9,581 nucleotides of DNA from Persephonella sp. (GTDB taxonomy: Bacteria > Aquificota > Aquificia > Aquificales > Hydrogenothermaceae). The stretch lies in the NCBI GenBank assembly GCA_027081375.1, contig JALWKR010000305.1, forward strand, positions 1 to 9,581. The letters run 5' to 3'. Of this stretch, positions 1-6,266 are shown piece by piece (within the stretch, counting starts at the first letter, position 1; each line of letters opens with the position of its first letter). The translations under genes were made by a program, and so were the position numbers. The notes under the pieces are model-generated. The model saw nothing but the letters and a program-made list of their open reading frames with translations, ran no database searches and was not told the origin of the DNA.

Positions 1-145
1 CTTCTATAATAGCACCATCTCCGCCGATATCATCTTTAACCTTTGCTATTCCGTCTCCTTGATCTTCGTAAACTTCTGGGAGCTCGTCATAGCAAAGAGC
101 ACAAGCTGTGCAGAGATCTTGGTCAACTGATACTTTAACCTTCAT
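1..145 (-). CDS. Ferredoxin, [4Fe-4S] single-cluster type (3' end off the window)
   Basis: A small soluble electron carrier, read from ATG at 145 leftwards; 48 codons are visible and the C-terminus lies beyond the left edge. The visible part begins MKVKVSVDQDLC and has the cluster motif C-T-A-C-A-L-C (Cys12, Cys15, Cys18), followed by an acidic stretch of the kind that docks redox partners. In monocluster ferredoxins of the Thermotoga type the fourth ligand sits near the C-terminus, as CPTGAI or similar, so it should be off the window. After the third Cys the protein reads YDELP, where many relatives have a Cys before the Pro; a cysteine there is not needed for a single cluster. An excellent RBS (GGAGGT, plus-strand 152-157) stands 6 nt before the ATG. 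It is transcribed divergently from hemW. The family assignment is firm; its physiological partner cannot be told from here. Confidence 0.9.
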   Translation of the reverse strand, partial: MKVKVSVDQDLCTACALCYDELPEVYEDQGDGIAKVKDDIGGDGAIIE

Positions 146-186
146 TGTATTACCTCCATTAGAGTTAGTCTTTATTAAGTTAGAAT

Positions 187-215
187 AGTATATGCTAAGG
201 TAGGTCAAATTGCAA
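187..215 (-). promoter_or_regulatory. Sigma-70-type promoter for the ferredoxin gene
   Basis: Read on the minus strand there is a -35 box TTGCAA (210-215), a 17-bp spacer and a -10 box TATACT (187-192). This would start transcription near 180, about 35 nt before the ferredoxin ATG. It lies in the 98-bp divergent gap with hemW. I found no equally good promoter on the plus strand for hemW. Confidence 0.55.
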
Positions 216-243
216 TAAAACACTGTTTGATTTTGAGGATAAA

Positions 244-1341
244 ATGATAAAAGGGTTATATGTACATGTTCCATTTTGCAATATTAAATGTCCTTATTGT
301 GATTTTACTTCAATAGTTATTGATGATAGAGATATTTACAAAAAATACGTTGAAACTTTAAAGAAAGAACTCTCTTTTTATTCAGGGGAAGATTTTTCCT
401 TAGAAACTATCTATTTCGGAGGAGGTACTCCTTCTGTTTTAGAACCAGAGCTTATAGGAGATTTGATATCTTTTGTTAAAGAAAACATTAAAACTGAAAA
501 AGAGTTAGAAATAACTGTAGAGATTAATCCTAAAACTTACAGATACGAAGATTTTTTCAAATTAAAAGAATATGGAGTTAACAGAATAAGTATTGGGGCT
601 CAAAGTTTTCTTGAGAAAAATCTAAAAATATTAGGGAGAAATCACCTTTCTGAAGATACTGTAAAAACTGTAGAAGATGCTAAAAAAGCAGGAATAGAAA
701 ATATAAATCTTGATTTGATTTACGGTATTCAGGGGCAGACATTAGAAGAATTAGAACAAGATATAGATAGATACCTAAGTCTTCCAATTACACATATATC
801 AGCTTATATGCTGACAGCTTACGAAGGAACCCCTTTAGGACAACAGGTTAAAAAAGGAGAATTTTTTCTTCCAGAAGAAAATTTATTAGAGGAGATGTAT
901 TTTCTTCTAAATAAAAGATTTTCAGAAAAAGGATTTTTTAGATATGAAATATCTAACTGGGCTAAGAAAGGATACCAGTGCAAACATAACCTTTTTTACT
1001 GGAACCATACTTACTTTTTAGGAATAGGCGTTTCAGCATGGTCTTTTGTAAGAAACAAAAGGTTTGGTAATACAAAAAATCTTGATGATTATATGAAAAA
1101 GATAAGAGAAGGGAAAAAACCTGTTCTTTTTGTTGATAAGCTCTCTACAGAAGATATAAAGAGAGAAAAAGTTATTCTTGGTCTTAGAACTGTTGAAGGA
1201 GTAGAAGAAAATCTTGTTAAAAACAAAGAAAAAATAGATTTCTTGATAGAAGAAGGATATTTGAGAAGAAAAGGGAGAAAAATCTCCCTTACAGAAAAAG
1301 GTTGTTTAGTATCCAACTACATAATAAACATGCTTACTTAG
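244..1341 (+). CDS. hemW: Radical SAM heme chaperone HemW (HemN-like)
   Basis: A 365-aa radical SAM protein of the HemW family, which binds heme and is thought to deliver it to respiratory enzymes; older databases call it oxygen-independent coproporphyrinogen III oxidase. The N-terminus reads LYVHVPFCNIKCPYCDF, giving the cluster motif CxxxCxxC (Cys12, Cys16, Cys19) followed by the DF typical of HemW. True HemN has CxxxCxxCxC and is about 450 aa. The SAM-contact motif GGGTPS is at residues 59-64. Residues about 255-275 hold the conserved block YWNHTYFLGIGVSAWSF, and the last ~65 residues form the winged-helix HemN_C domain. The start is the ATG at 244, with GAGG at 235-238. Its 3' end overlaps the convergent transporter gene by 8 nt, leaving no room for a terminator between them. 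HemW is preferred to HemN from the motif and the length. Confidence 0.92.
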   Translation: MIKGLYVHVPFCNIKCPYCDFTSIVIDDRDIYKKYVETLKKELSFYSGEDFSLETIYFGGGTPSVLEPELIGDLISFVKENIKTEKELEITVEINPKTYRYEDFFKLKEYGVNRISIGAQSFLEKNLKILGRNHLSEDTVKTVEDAKKAGIENINLDLIYGIQGQTLEELEQDIDRYLSLPITHISAYMLTAYEGTPLGQQVKKGEFFLPEENLLEEMYFLLNKRFSEKGFFRYEISNWAKKGYQCKHNLFYWNHTYFLGIGVSAWSFVRNKRFGNTKNLDDYMKKIREGKKPVLFVDKLSTEDIKREKVILGLRTVEGVEENLVKNKEKIDFLIEEGYLRRKGRKISLTEKGCLVSNYIINMLT

Positions 1342-2527
1342 AGGTTTTCTCAGGCATTTCAAGAGATAAAACAACTAATAGCCATAAAATTGTTATTAAA
1401 CCTAAAAAGTAAAATACATACTCAGTACCATACTTCATAAGATAACCTGCTACAGCACCACCAACAAAAGCTCCAAAAAACTGAGAAGTATTAAACACCC
1501 CTGAAGCAGTACCTTTTGTCCTAGGATTTGCATATTTACTCATAAGAGAAGGCATTATAGGCTCAAGCATCATAAATCCTGTAAAGTAAACAATAATAGC
1601 AATTACAGCAGGAACAAACTCATTTTCAAATTTAATAAACAGTCCAAAGGATATTAAAAGAATAACTATTGCTGCTATTTTAACCTCTTTTATAAGACCT
1701 TTTTTCTCAGCAATTATTGTAGAAGGAACCATTAAAACAAGTCCCACTAAAAACATAATAAGATAGACTTTCCATAGGTCTTTAGGATCCATAAACTGTT
1801 TCAAAATAAGAGGAGCTGTTGTAAACACAGCTGTTAACCCCATATGCAGAGTAAACATTCCAAAATCCATTTTAAGAAGGTTTTTATTCCTTAAAACATC
1901 TCCAAGATAAGAACCTGTAAACTCTGCATCTTCATGGTGAACAATCACTTTTGGTCTAGGAATTCCCCAGATAATATAAGGTAGAGAAATAGCTGCTAAA
2001 ATAGCTGTAAATAAAAATACCCCAGCAAGACCAAAATGAGCTGCTATCCAAGGGCCTATTACCATACCAAAAGCAAAAGCCATTCCTATAGAAGCTCCAA
2101 TAGTAGCCATTGCCCTTGTTCTAATCTCTGGCCTTGTAAGGTCTGCAATCAACGCTATAACAACAGATGAAACAGCTCCCATACCTTGAAGAAGTCTTCC
2201 AACAATAAGCATATAGATACTGTGTTCATAAGAAGCATATGCAGCAAGTAAACTTCCTAAGATAAAGATAATTGTTGAGGAAATTAAAATTGGAATTCTT
2301 CCTATCTTATCACTAAGAAGACCGTAGGGAATCTGGAAAAATGCCTGTGTTAGACCATATGCACCTATTGCAACCCCAACAAGAAACGATGTTGCTCCAG
2401 GAAACTGAGAGGCATAGATACTTAAAACTGGAAGAACTAAGAAAAGTCCCAACATCCTTAAAGAGAAGATACCTGCAAGTCCCAAAGTGGCTTTCTTTTC
2501 CTCAGGGGTAAAATCCTTGTCTATCAA
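1334..2527 (-). CDS. MFS transporter, YajR-like, lacking the C-terminal YAM domain
   Basis: An inner-membrane secondary transporter of about 397 aa with twelve hydrophobic segments. Strong features recalled from E. coli YajR are present: TPEEKKATLGL followed by FSLRMLG and VLPVL near the N-terminus, YGLTQAFFQIPYG, motif A GLLSDKIGRIP (residues 69-79), GRLLQGMGA, and late KGTASGVFNTSQF. YajR (about 454 aa) carries a ferredoxin-fold YAM domain after TM12; this protein stops right after TM12 at EMPEKTSK and lacks it. The substrate is unknown; drug or metabolite proton-coupled efflux is the usual guess. Start: the open frame also contains a GTG at 2533, but the RBS GGAGG (2534-2538) touches it, whereas TTG at 2527 has a 6-nt gap, so TTG is chosen. 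The first in-frame ATG lies inside TM1, too late. It is divergent from acnA and convergent with hemW. Confidence 0.88.
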   Translation of the reverse strand: MIDKDFTPEEKKATLGLAGIFSLRMLGLFLVLPVLSIYASQFPGATSFLVGVAIGAYGLTQAFFQIPYGLLSDKIGRIPILISSTIIFILGSLLAAYASYEHSIYMLIVGRLLQGMGAVSSVVIALIADLTRPEIRTRAMATIGASIGMAFAFGMVIGPWIAAHFGLAGVFLFTAILAAISLPYIIWGIPRPKVIVHHEDAEFTGSYLGDVLRNKNLLKMDFGMFTLHMGLTAVFTTAPLILKQFMDPKDLWKVYLIMFLVGLVLMVPSTIIAEKKGLIKEVKIAAIVILLISFGLFIKFENEFVPAVIAIIVYFTGFMMLEPIMPSLMSKYANPRTKGTASGVFNTSQFFGAFVGGAVAGYLMKYGTEYVFYFLGLITILWLLVVLSLEMPEKTSK

Positions 2528-2533
2528 CTGCAC

Positions 2534-2538
2534 CCTCC
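2534..2538 (-). promoter_or_regulatory. Ribosome binding site fixing the TTG start of the transporter
   Basis: Read on the minus strand the sequence is GGAGG followed by GTGCAGTTG. The GTG has zero spacing from the Shine-Dalgarno core; the TTG two codons later has 6 nt, the normal distance. This supports initiation at 2527 rather than 2533. Confidence 0.6.
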
Positions 2539-2571
2539 ATAGTTTGTTTTAAGTTAGGATTTACTAATCTT

Positions 2572-2577
2572 AGTATA
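2572..2577 (-). promoter_or_regulatory. Possible -10 box for the MFS transporter
   Basis: On the minus strand TATACT (plus-strand AGTATA) lies about 45 nt before the TTG start. The region 17-18 bp upstream is A-rich and lacks a recognisable TTGACA-like -35 box, so this is only a candidate. Confidence 0.3.
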
Positions 2578-2617
2578 AACTTTTAAAAGTAATTTTTTAT
2601 GAAATTTCTAATATTAC

Positions 2618-2645
2618 TTGAAACAAAAACATGCTTATTTAAATT
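2618..2645 (+). promoter_or_regulatory. Possible promoter for acnA
   Basis: TTGAAA (2618-2623), a 16-bp spacer and TAAATT (2640-2645) would give a start site near 2652 and a leader of about 29 nt before the ATG at 2681. The -35 is good and the -10 weak. If correct, the upstream in-frame TTG at 2618 lies in the promoter itself and cannot be the translation start. Confidence 0.35.
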
Positions 2646-2669
2646 TAAGTTATTTAAATAATACTCCTT

Positions 2670-2675
2670 GGAGGG
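2670..2675 (+). promoter_or_regulatory. Ribosome binding site fixing the ATG start of acnA
   Basis: GGAGGG stands 5 nt before ATG 2681. The frame stays open for 21 codons upstream to a TTG at 2618, but those codons are AT-rich, unlike aconitase, and have no RBS. Confidence 0.75.
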
Positions 2676-2680
2676 CTAAA

Positions 2681-5425
2681 ATGGAAAAAAGTATGTTTAA
2701 AAAACATCTCACTGTTGGGGATAATGTTTATTCCTATTACTCTCTAAAAGAGCTTCATGAGAAAAATGTTGGAGATATTGAAAGACTTCCTTTCTCAATA
2801 AGAATTCTTGTGGAAAATCTTTTGAGAAATCTTGATGGAAAGGTTGTTACTGAGGAACATCTGAGAAATATTGCTAACTGGAAGAAAAAGTATGAAACTC
2901 CTGTTGAAATTCCTCATCATCCTGCAAGGGTTATAATGCAGGACTTTACAGGGGTTCCTGGGGTTGTTGATATTGCAGCTATGAGAGATGCTGCAAAAGA
3001 GCTTGGCATTGACCCTAAAAAGGTTAATCCCCTTGTTCCAGTAGACCTTATTATTGACCACTCTGTTCAAATAGACTTTTTTGGAACAGAGGACGCCTAT
3101 AAGAAAAACCTCGAACTTGAGTATAAAAGAAATAAGGAAAGATATCTTCTTCTAAAATGGGCACAAAAAGCTTTTGATAACATGAGAGTTTTCCCTCCAG
3201 GAAGCGGTATTATCCATCAGGTTAACCTTGAATATATAGCACAGGTTGTTATGACAAAAGAGGAAGATGGAGAAATAGTAGCTTTTCCTGATTCCCTTGT
3301 TGGAACTGACTCCCATACAACAATGATAAACGGACTTGGAGTAATGGGATGGGGAGTCGGTGGTATTGAAGCTGAAGCTGTTATGCTTGGACAACCTTAC
3401 TATATGAAGATACCTGAGGTTGTTGGTGTAAAACTTACAGGAGAGCTTCCTGAAGGAGCAACAACTACTGACCTTGTTTTAACAATAACTCAAAAATTAA
3501 GAGAGCTTGGAGTTGTTGAGAAGTTTGTTGAGTTCTTTGGAGAAGGAGTTAAAAAGCTGTCTTTACCGGATAGAGCAACAATAGCAAATATGGCTCCAGA
3601 GTACGGAGCAACAATGGGATTTTTCCCTGTAGATGAAGAAACAATTAACTTCCTCAAACTAACTAACAGAGAAGATGTAGCAAAGCTTGTTGAAGCTTAT
3701 ACAAAAGAAAATATGCTTTTCTATACCGGAAATGAAACTCCTGAATACTCAGATATTGTAGAAATAGATATGTCTCAAATAGAACCTTCCCTTGCAGGAC
3801 CTTCAAGACCTCAGGACAGGGTTCCTTTAAAAGATATGAAAAAAACATTTATAGATCTTTTAAACTGTAATTACAACAGAGATATAGATATTAAAGAAAT
3901 TACTGCTTTTGAAGATGAAGCAGGAACAGATATGGAAGTTGGGGAATGTAGAATTCACAAAGGTAAAAAGATAGCTAAGATTGAGCTTGACGGAGAAGAG
4001 GTTGTTATAGGAGATGGTTCAGTTGTTATTGCATCAATAACATCATGTACAAACACATCAAACCCATCTGTCCTTATTGGAGCAGGATTATTAGCTAAAA
4101 AAGCTGTAGAAAAAGGCTTATCTGTTAAACCTTATGTAAAAACATCTTTAGCTCCCGGTTCAAGAGTTGTTGAAGGGTATCTAAGGAAAGCAGGACTACT
4201 TCCTTATCTTGAAGCTTTAAGATTTCATATTGTTGGATTTGGATGTACAACATGTATTGGAAACAGCGGACCATTACATCCAAATATTGAAAAAGCAATA
4301 AAAGACAATGACCTTATTGTTTCTGCTGTTTTATCTGGAAACAGAAACTTTGAAGCAAGAATTCACCCTGATGTAAAAGCAAACTGGCTTGCATCTCCAC
4401 TACTTGTTGTGGCTTATGCTATAGCAGGTAGAACAGATATAGACCTGACAACAGAACCTCTTGGAAAAGACCCGAACGGAAATCCAGTATATCTAAAGGA
4501 TATATGGCCTTCACAGGAAGAGATTAAACAGATTATGAATGAGGTTCTATCTCCTGAGGTATTCAAAGAAAAGTATGAAAATATCTTAGAAGGAGATGAG
4601 TTTTGGCAGTCTTTAGAGGCTCCAACAGGTGAAACATTTGAATGGGATCCAAAATCTACGTATATAAGAAAACCTCCATACTTTGATAACTTTACATTGG
4701 AAGTTAATCCTCCAAAAGACATAAAAGGAGCAAGAGTATTAGAGCTTCTTGGAGACTCTGTAACAACAGACCATATATCCCCAGCAGGAAAAATCCCTCC
4801 TGAGTATCCAGCAGGGAAGTATCTCCTTGAACATGGTGTTCCAGTAGAAGAGTTTAATTCATACGGAGCAAGAAGAGGAAACCATGAGGTTATGGTGAGG
4901 GGAACATTTGCAAACGTAAGGATTAAAAACAAACTTGTTGCTCCTAAAGAAGGCGGATACACTCTCAAATTCCCTGAAAAAGAGGAGATGTTTGTTTATG
5001 ATGCAGCTGTTAAATATGCAAAAGAAGGAACACCTCTTATTGTTCTTGGTGGAAAAGAGTACGGAACAGGTTCTTCAAGGGACTGGGCAGCAAAAGGAAC
5101 ACAACTTCTTGGAGTAAAAGCTGTTATTGTTAAATCCTTTGAAAGAATTCACAGATCAAACCTTGTAGGAATGGGGGTTCTTCCACTTGTGTTTAAAGAA
5201 GGTGAAGGCTGGGAAGAGCTTGGATTAGATGGTTCAGAAGTTTACGAGATTATAGGTGTTGAGGATATGAAGCCAGGAAAAGAGTTAACAGTTAGAGCAA
5301 CAAGAGAAAATGGAGAAACTGTAGAGTTTAAAGTTATATCAAGATTAGATACTGTTGTTGATGTTGAATACTTTAAAAACGGTGGAATTCTCCCAATGGT
5401 TCTTAGAAAAATAGCCCAAAGCTAA
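2681..5425 (+). CDS. acnA: Aconitate hydratase A (aconitase, AcnA/IRP1 type)
   Basis: A cytosolic [4Fe-4S] enzyme that interconverts citrate and isocitrate through cis-aconitate; in an autotrophic Aquificota it would run in the reductive TCA cycle (inference). It is 914 aa from ATG 2681, typical of the AcnA/IRP1 family (about 890-915) and longer than mitochondrial-type enzymes. The cluster ligands are Cys456 (in SITSCTNTS), Cys522 and Cys525 (in GFGCTTCIGNSG); the 66- and 3-residue gaps are exactly those of IRP1. Further family blocks are HHPARVIMQDFTGVP, DHSVQIDFFG, GTDSHTTMINGLGVMGWGVGG, and the C-terminal swivelling domain with GDSVTTDHISPAG and the substrate-binding loop GTGSSRDWAAKG (Ser798, Ser799, Arg800). 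No truncation or missing key residue is seen. It is divergent from the transporter, is monocistronic, and is followed by an intrinsic terminator. Confidence 0.97.
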   Translation: MEKSMFKKHLTVGDNVYSYYSLKELHEKNVGDIERLPFSIRILVENLLRNLDGKVVTEEHLRNIANWKKKYETPVEIPHHPARVIMQDFTGVPGVVDIAAMRDAAKELGIDPKKVNPLVPVDLIIDHSVQIDFFGTEDAYKKNLELEYKRNKERYLLLKWAQKAFDNMRVFPPGSGIIHQVNLEYIAQVVMTKEEDGEIVAFPDSLVGTDSHTTMINGLGVMGWGVGGIEAEAVMLGQPYYMKIPEVVGVKLTGELPEGATTTDLVLTITQKLRELGVVEKFVEFFGEGVKKLSLPDRATIANMAPEYGATMGFFPVDEETINFLKLTNREDVAKLVEAYTKENMLFYTGNETPEYSDIVEIDMSQIEPSLAGPSRPQDRVPLKDMKKTFIDLLNCNYNRDIDIKEITAFEDEAGTDMEVGECRIHKGKKIAKIELDGEEVVIGDGSVVIASITSCTNTSNPSVLIGAGLLAKKAVEKGLSVKPYVKTSLAPGSRVVEGYLRKAGLLPYLEALRFHIVGFGCTTCIGNSGPLHPNIEKAIKDNDLIVSAVLSGNRNFEARIHPDVKANWLASPLLVVAYAIAGRTDIDLTTEPLGKDPNGNPVYLKDIWPSQEEIKQIMNEVLSPEVFKEKYENILEGDEFWQSLEAPTGETFEWDPKSTYIRKPPYFDNFTLEVNPPKDIKGARVLELLGDSVTTDHISPAGKIPPEYPAGKYLLEHGVPVEEFNSYGARRGNHEVMVRGTFANVRIKNKLVAPKEGGYTLKFPEKEEMFVYDAAVKYAKEGTPLIVLGGKEYGTGSSRDWAAKGTQLLGVKAVIVKSFERIHRSNLVGMGVLPLVFKEGEGWEELGLDGSEVYEIIGVEDMKPGKELTVRATRENGETVEFKVISRLDTVVDVEYFKNGGILPMVLRKIAQS

Positions 5426-5429
5426 TACT

Positions 5430-5459
5430 AAAGGCGGCGGCCTTTTAGGTCGCCTTTTT
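5430..5459 (+). terminator. Intrinsic terminator of acnA
   Basis: Five bases past the acnA stop, AAAGGCG (5430-5436) pairs with CGCCTTT (5451-5457), with a small inner CCT/AGG helix (5441-5443 with 5447-5449), and the 3' arm runs into five Ts (5455-5459). This is a GC-rich stem in otherwise AT-rich DNA. Confidence 0.85.
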
Positions 5460-5468
5460 GATCTCTTT

Positions 5469-5585
5469 ATGTTAAAATTTTTTACAAGGTTATTTGAAAA
5501 GGGAATAGGGAAGTATAAAAAGATAAGAAAATATGATCTAGATCATATTTTAAACTGGACAAAAAATTTGATAAAAGTGAACTAA
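5469..5585 (+). CDS. Small hypothetical ORF, 38 codons, probably not a gene
   Basis: An ATG-started frame beginning MLKFFTRLFEKGIGKYKK and ending IKVN. It is rich in Lys, Phe and Ile. I recognise no family. There is no Shine-Dalgarno sequence before the ATG, which lies only 10 nt after the acnA terminator T-run, and codons about 20-28 are occupied by a perfect 24-bp palindrome. It may be a gene remnant or chance. It is recorded because the surrounding 800 bases hold no other coding candidate. Confidence 0.15.
   Translation: MLKFFTRLFEKGIGKYKKIRKYDLDHILNWTKNLIKVN
5528..5551. repeat. Perfect 24-bp palindrome
   Basis: Half-site AAAATATGATCT (5528-5539) is followed immediately by its exact reverse complement (5540-5551), centred on CTAG. 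No loop is present, so it fits a dimeric-protein operator better than an RNA hairpin. It lies about 240 bp upstream of the first CRISPR repeat. Confidence 0.6.
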
Positions 5586-5600
5586 GATTTATGTAAGTCA

Positions 5601-5630
5601 TTGAAAATAAAAGAAAATTTAAATTATAGA
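5601..5630 (+). promoter_or_regulatory. Candidate promoter of the CRISPR array
   Basis: TTGAAA (5601-5606), an 18-bp spacer and TATAGA (5625-5630) would start transcription near 5637, about 135 nt before the first repeat, in the direction set by the repeat handle. The -10 box matches consensus at 4 of 6 positions. Confidence 0.3.
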
Positions 5631-5642
5631 TACATAACAAAG

Positions 5643-5666
5643 CGATATGGTTTGTCCCGCATATCG
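5643..5666 (+). repeat. Inverted repeat in the leader-like region
   Basis: CGATATG and CATATCG are exact 7-bp arms separated by 10 nt. The arms are not followed by a T-run, so it is not an obvious terminator; it could be a protein site or structure. Confidence 0.4.
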
Positions 5667-5771
5667 AAAATTGGCTAATGCTTGAGTATCAAAGCTTTGA
5701 GGTATATTGCGTTTGTTTTTGCAAGTAGTTTGCATTACTAAAAAGCTCGCTAATACTAATAAATACTAGCT

Positions 5772-6073
5772 CTAGAACTAACCCGACTTCTTTAGGGTAT
5801 TGCGACATCCAATGAGTACTTTTTTTGCATCTGGATCGTAACTAGAACTAACCCGACTTCTTTAGGGTATTGCGACATTATCATATTTAATAATTATATT
5901 CGAATATATCTAGAACTAACCCGACTTCTTTAGGGTATTGCGACTAAATTCTGTATTCTATCCACGAACTACCAAATATCTAGAACTAACCCGACTTCTT
6001 TAGGGTATTGCGACCGTTAGAACAAAGAACCTTTTCATTGAGCTCAAATACGATCTAGAAATAACCCAACTTC
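5772..6073 (+). CRISPR. Small CRISPR array, four intact 35-bp repeats plus a decayed terminal one
   Basis: Identical 35-bp repeats lie at 5772-5806, 5842-5876, 5910-5944 and 5980-6014. They begin CTAGAACTAACCC and end GGGTATTGCGAC. Unique spacers are 35, 33, 35 and 40 nt (5807-5841, 5877-5909, 5945-5979, 6015-6054). A fifth, diverged repeat starts at 6055; its left half ends at 6073. A T precedes the repeat in four of five copies, so the unit may be 36 bp. Orientation: the terminal ATTGCGAC resembles the 8-nt ATTGAAAC handle of many type I and III repeats, a short ACCC/GGGT stem lies just before it, and the decayed repeat is at the right end. All three point to a plus-strand array with its leader on the left. 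No cas gene is in the window, so the type is unassigned and the array may work with cas genes elsewhere. No spacer visibly matches this window. Confidence 0.93.
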
Positions 6074-6196
6074 GGAAAATGGTATCTGCCTTTACTCAAG
6101 TAAACTAATTGAGAAAAAGTTTGTTTTTGCGGTTTTTGGAAAAAAACGATTTAACGGTAGTTTGAGGCATCTACCATTTTTTTAGGATATTACAAC
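6055..6196 (+). repeat. Decayed terminal CRISPR repeat, split in two by an insertion
   Basis: The left half (6055-6073, beginning CTAGAAATAACCC) matches repeat positions 1-19 with two changes. The right half (6181-6196, TTTAGGATATTACAAC) matches positions 20-35 with three changes. Joined, they give all 35 positions with no gap or overlap and 30/35 identity; four of the five changes are G to A and one is C to A. The 107 nt between them are not repeat sequence. Confidence 0.7.
6074..6180. mobile_element. MITE-like 107-bp insertion with 16-bp imperfect inverted ends
   Basis: The arms AAAATGGTATCTGCCT (6076-6091) and AGGCATCTACCATTTT (6165-6180) are inverted copies that match at 14 of 16 positions. 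The inside is non-coding, with poly-T and poly-A tracts and a small stem CTCAA/TTGAG (6095-6099 with 6109-6113). Its edges coincide with the break in the terminal CRISPR repeat. No target duplication is visible and no transposase is encoded, so it would have been mobilised in trans if it is mobile at all. A fixed hairpin element acquired by rearrangement is the alternative. Confidence 0.45.
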
Positions 6197-6266
6197 TTAT
6201 ATTTTCCTTAAACCTCCAAACACACTAAAACGAAGAGATTTAAAACTTCTTTAAAAGGCTAGTATA

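Larger units (their letters stand above)
5586..5771 (+). other. AT-rich CRISPR leader-like region
   Basis: No coding frame of note is visible on either strand. The region lies on the side of the array opposite the decayed terminal repeat, which is where a leader belongs. It contains a candidate promoter (5601-5630), a short inverted repeat CGATATG/CATATCG (5643-5649 with 5660-5666, 10-nt loop), a 12-bp palindrome TCAAAGCTTTGA (5689-5700) and T-rich stretches. The exact leader boundary cannot be set from one array. Confidence 0.45.

Noticed and set aside
165..194. Possible hemW promoter TTAGTC with TATATG
   Set aside because: Both boxes are poor matches (two and four of six), so it was not listed.
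1089..1316. 75-codon minus-strand frame opposite the end of hemW
   Set aside because: Antisense to the HemN_C domain; no RBS or family.
2795..3848. Three shorter minus-strand open frames opposite acnA (2795-3070, 3152-3394, 3663-3848)
   Set aside because: All oppose conserved aconitase sequence and have compositions unlike real proteins of this genome.
4414..4968. 184-codon open frame on the minus strand inside acnA
   Set aside because: It lies wholly within the clearly coding acnA frame, has no recognisable domain and no RBS; it is an antisense shadow of a conserved gene.
4935..5117. 60-codon plus-strand frame inside acnA
   Set aside because: Out-of-frame shadow of the swivelling domain, whose conserved GTGSSRDW loop is in the other frame.
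5667..5728. Possible Rpn gene fragment, because the string ATGCTTGAGTAT (MLEY) also occurs inside the Rpn gene
   Set aside because: The similarity stops after four codons and neither flank resembles the Rpn protein, so it is most likely coincidence.
5421..5760. Ten-base word GCTAATACTA at the acnA stop (5421-5430) and before the array (5750-5759)
   Set aside because: One copy spans the acnA stop codon and neither copy extends further; chance in AT-rich DNA is enough.
5711..6130. Shared 12-mer GTTTGTTTTTGC before the array (5711-5722) and within the insertion (6119-6130)
   Set aside because: Low-complexity T-rich word; no extension on either side, so not treated as a direct repeat.
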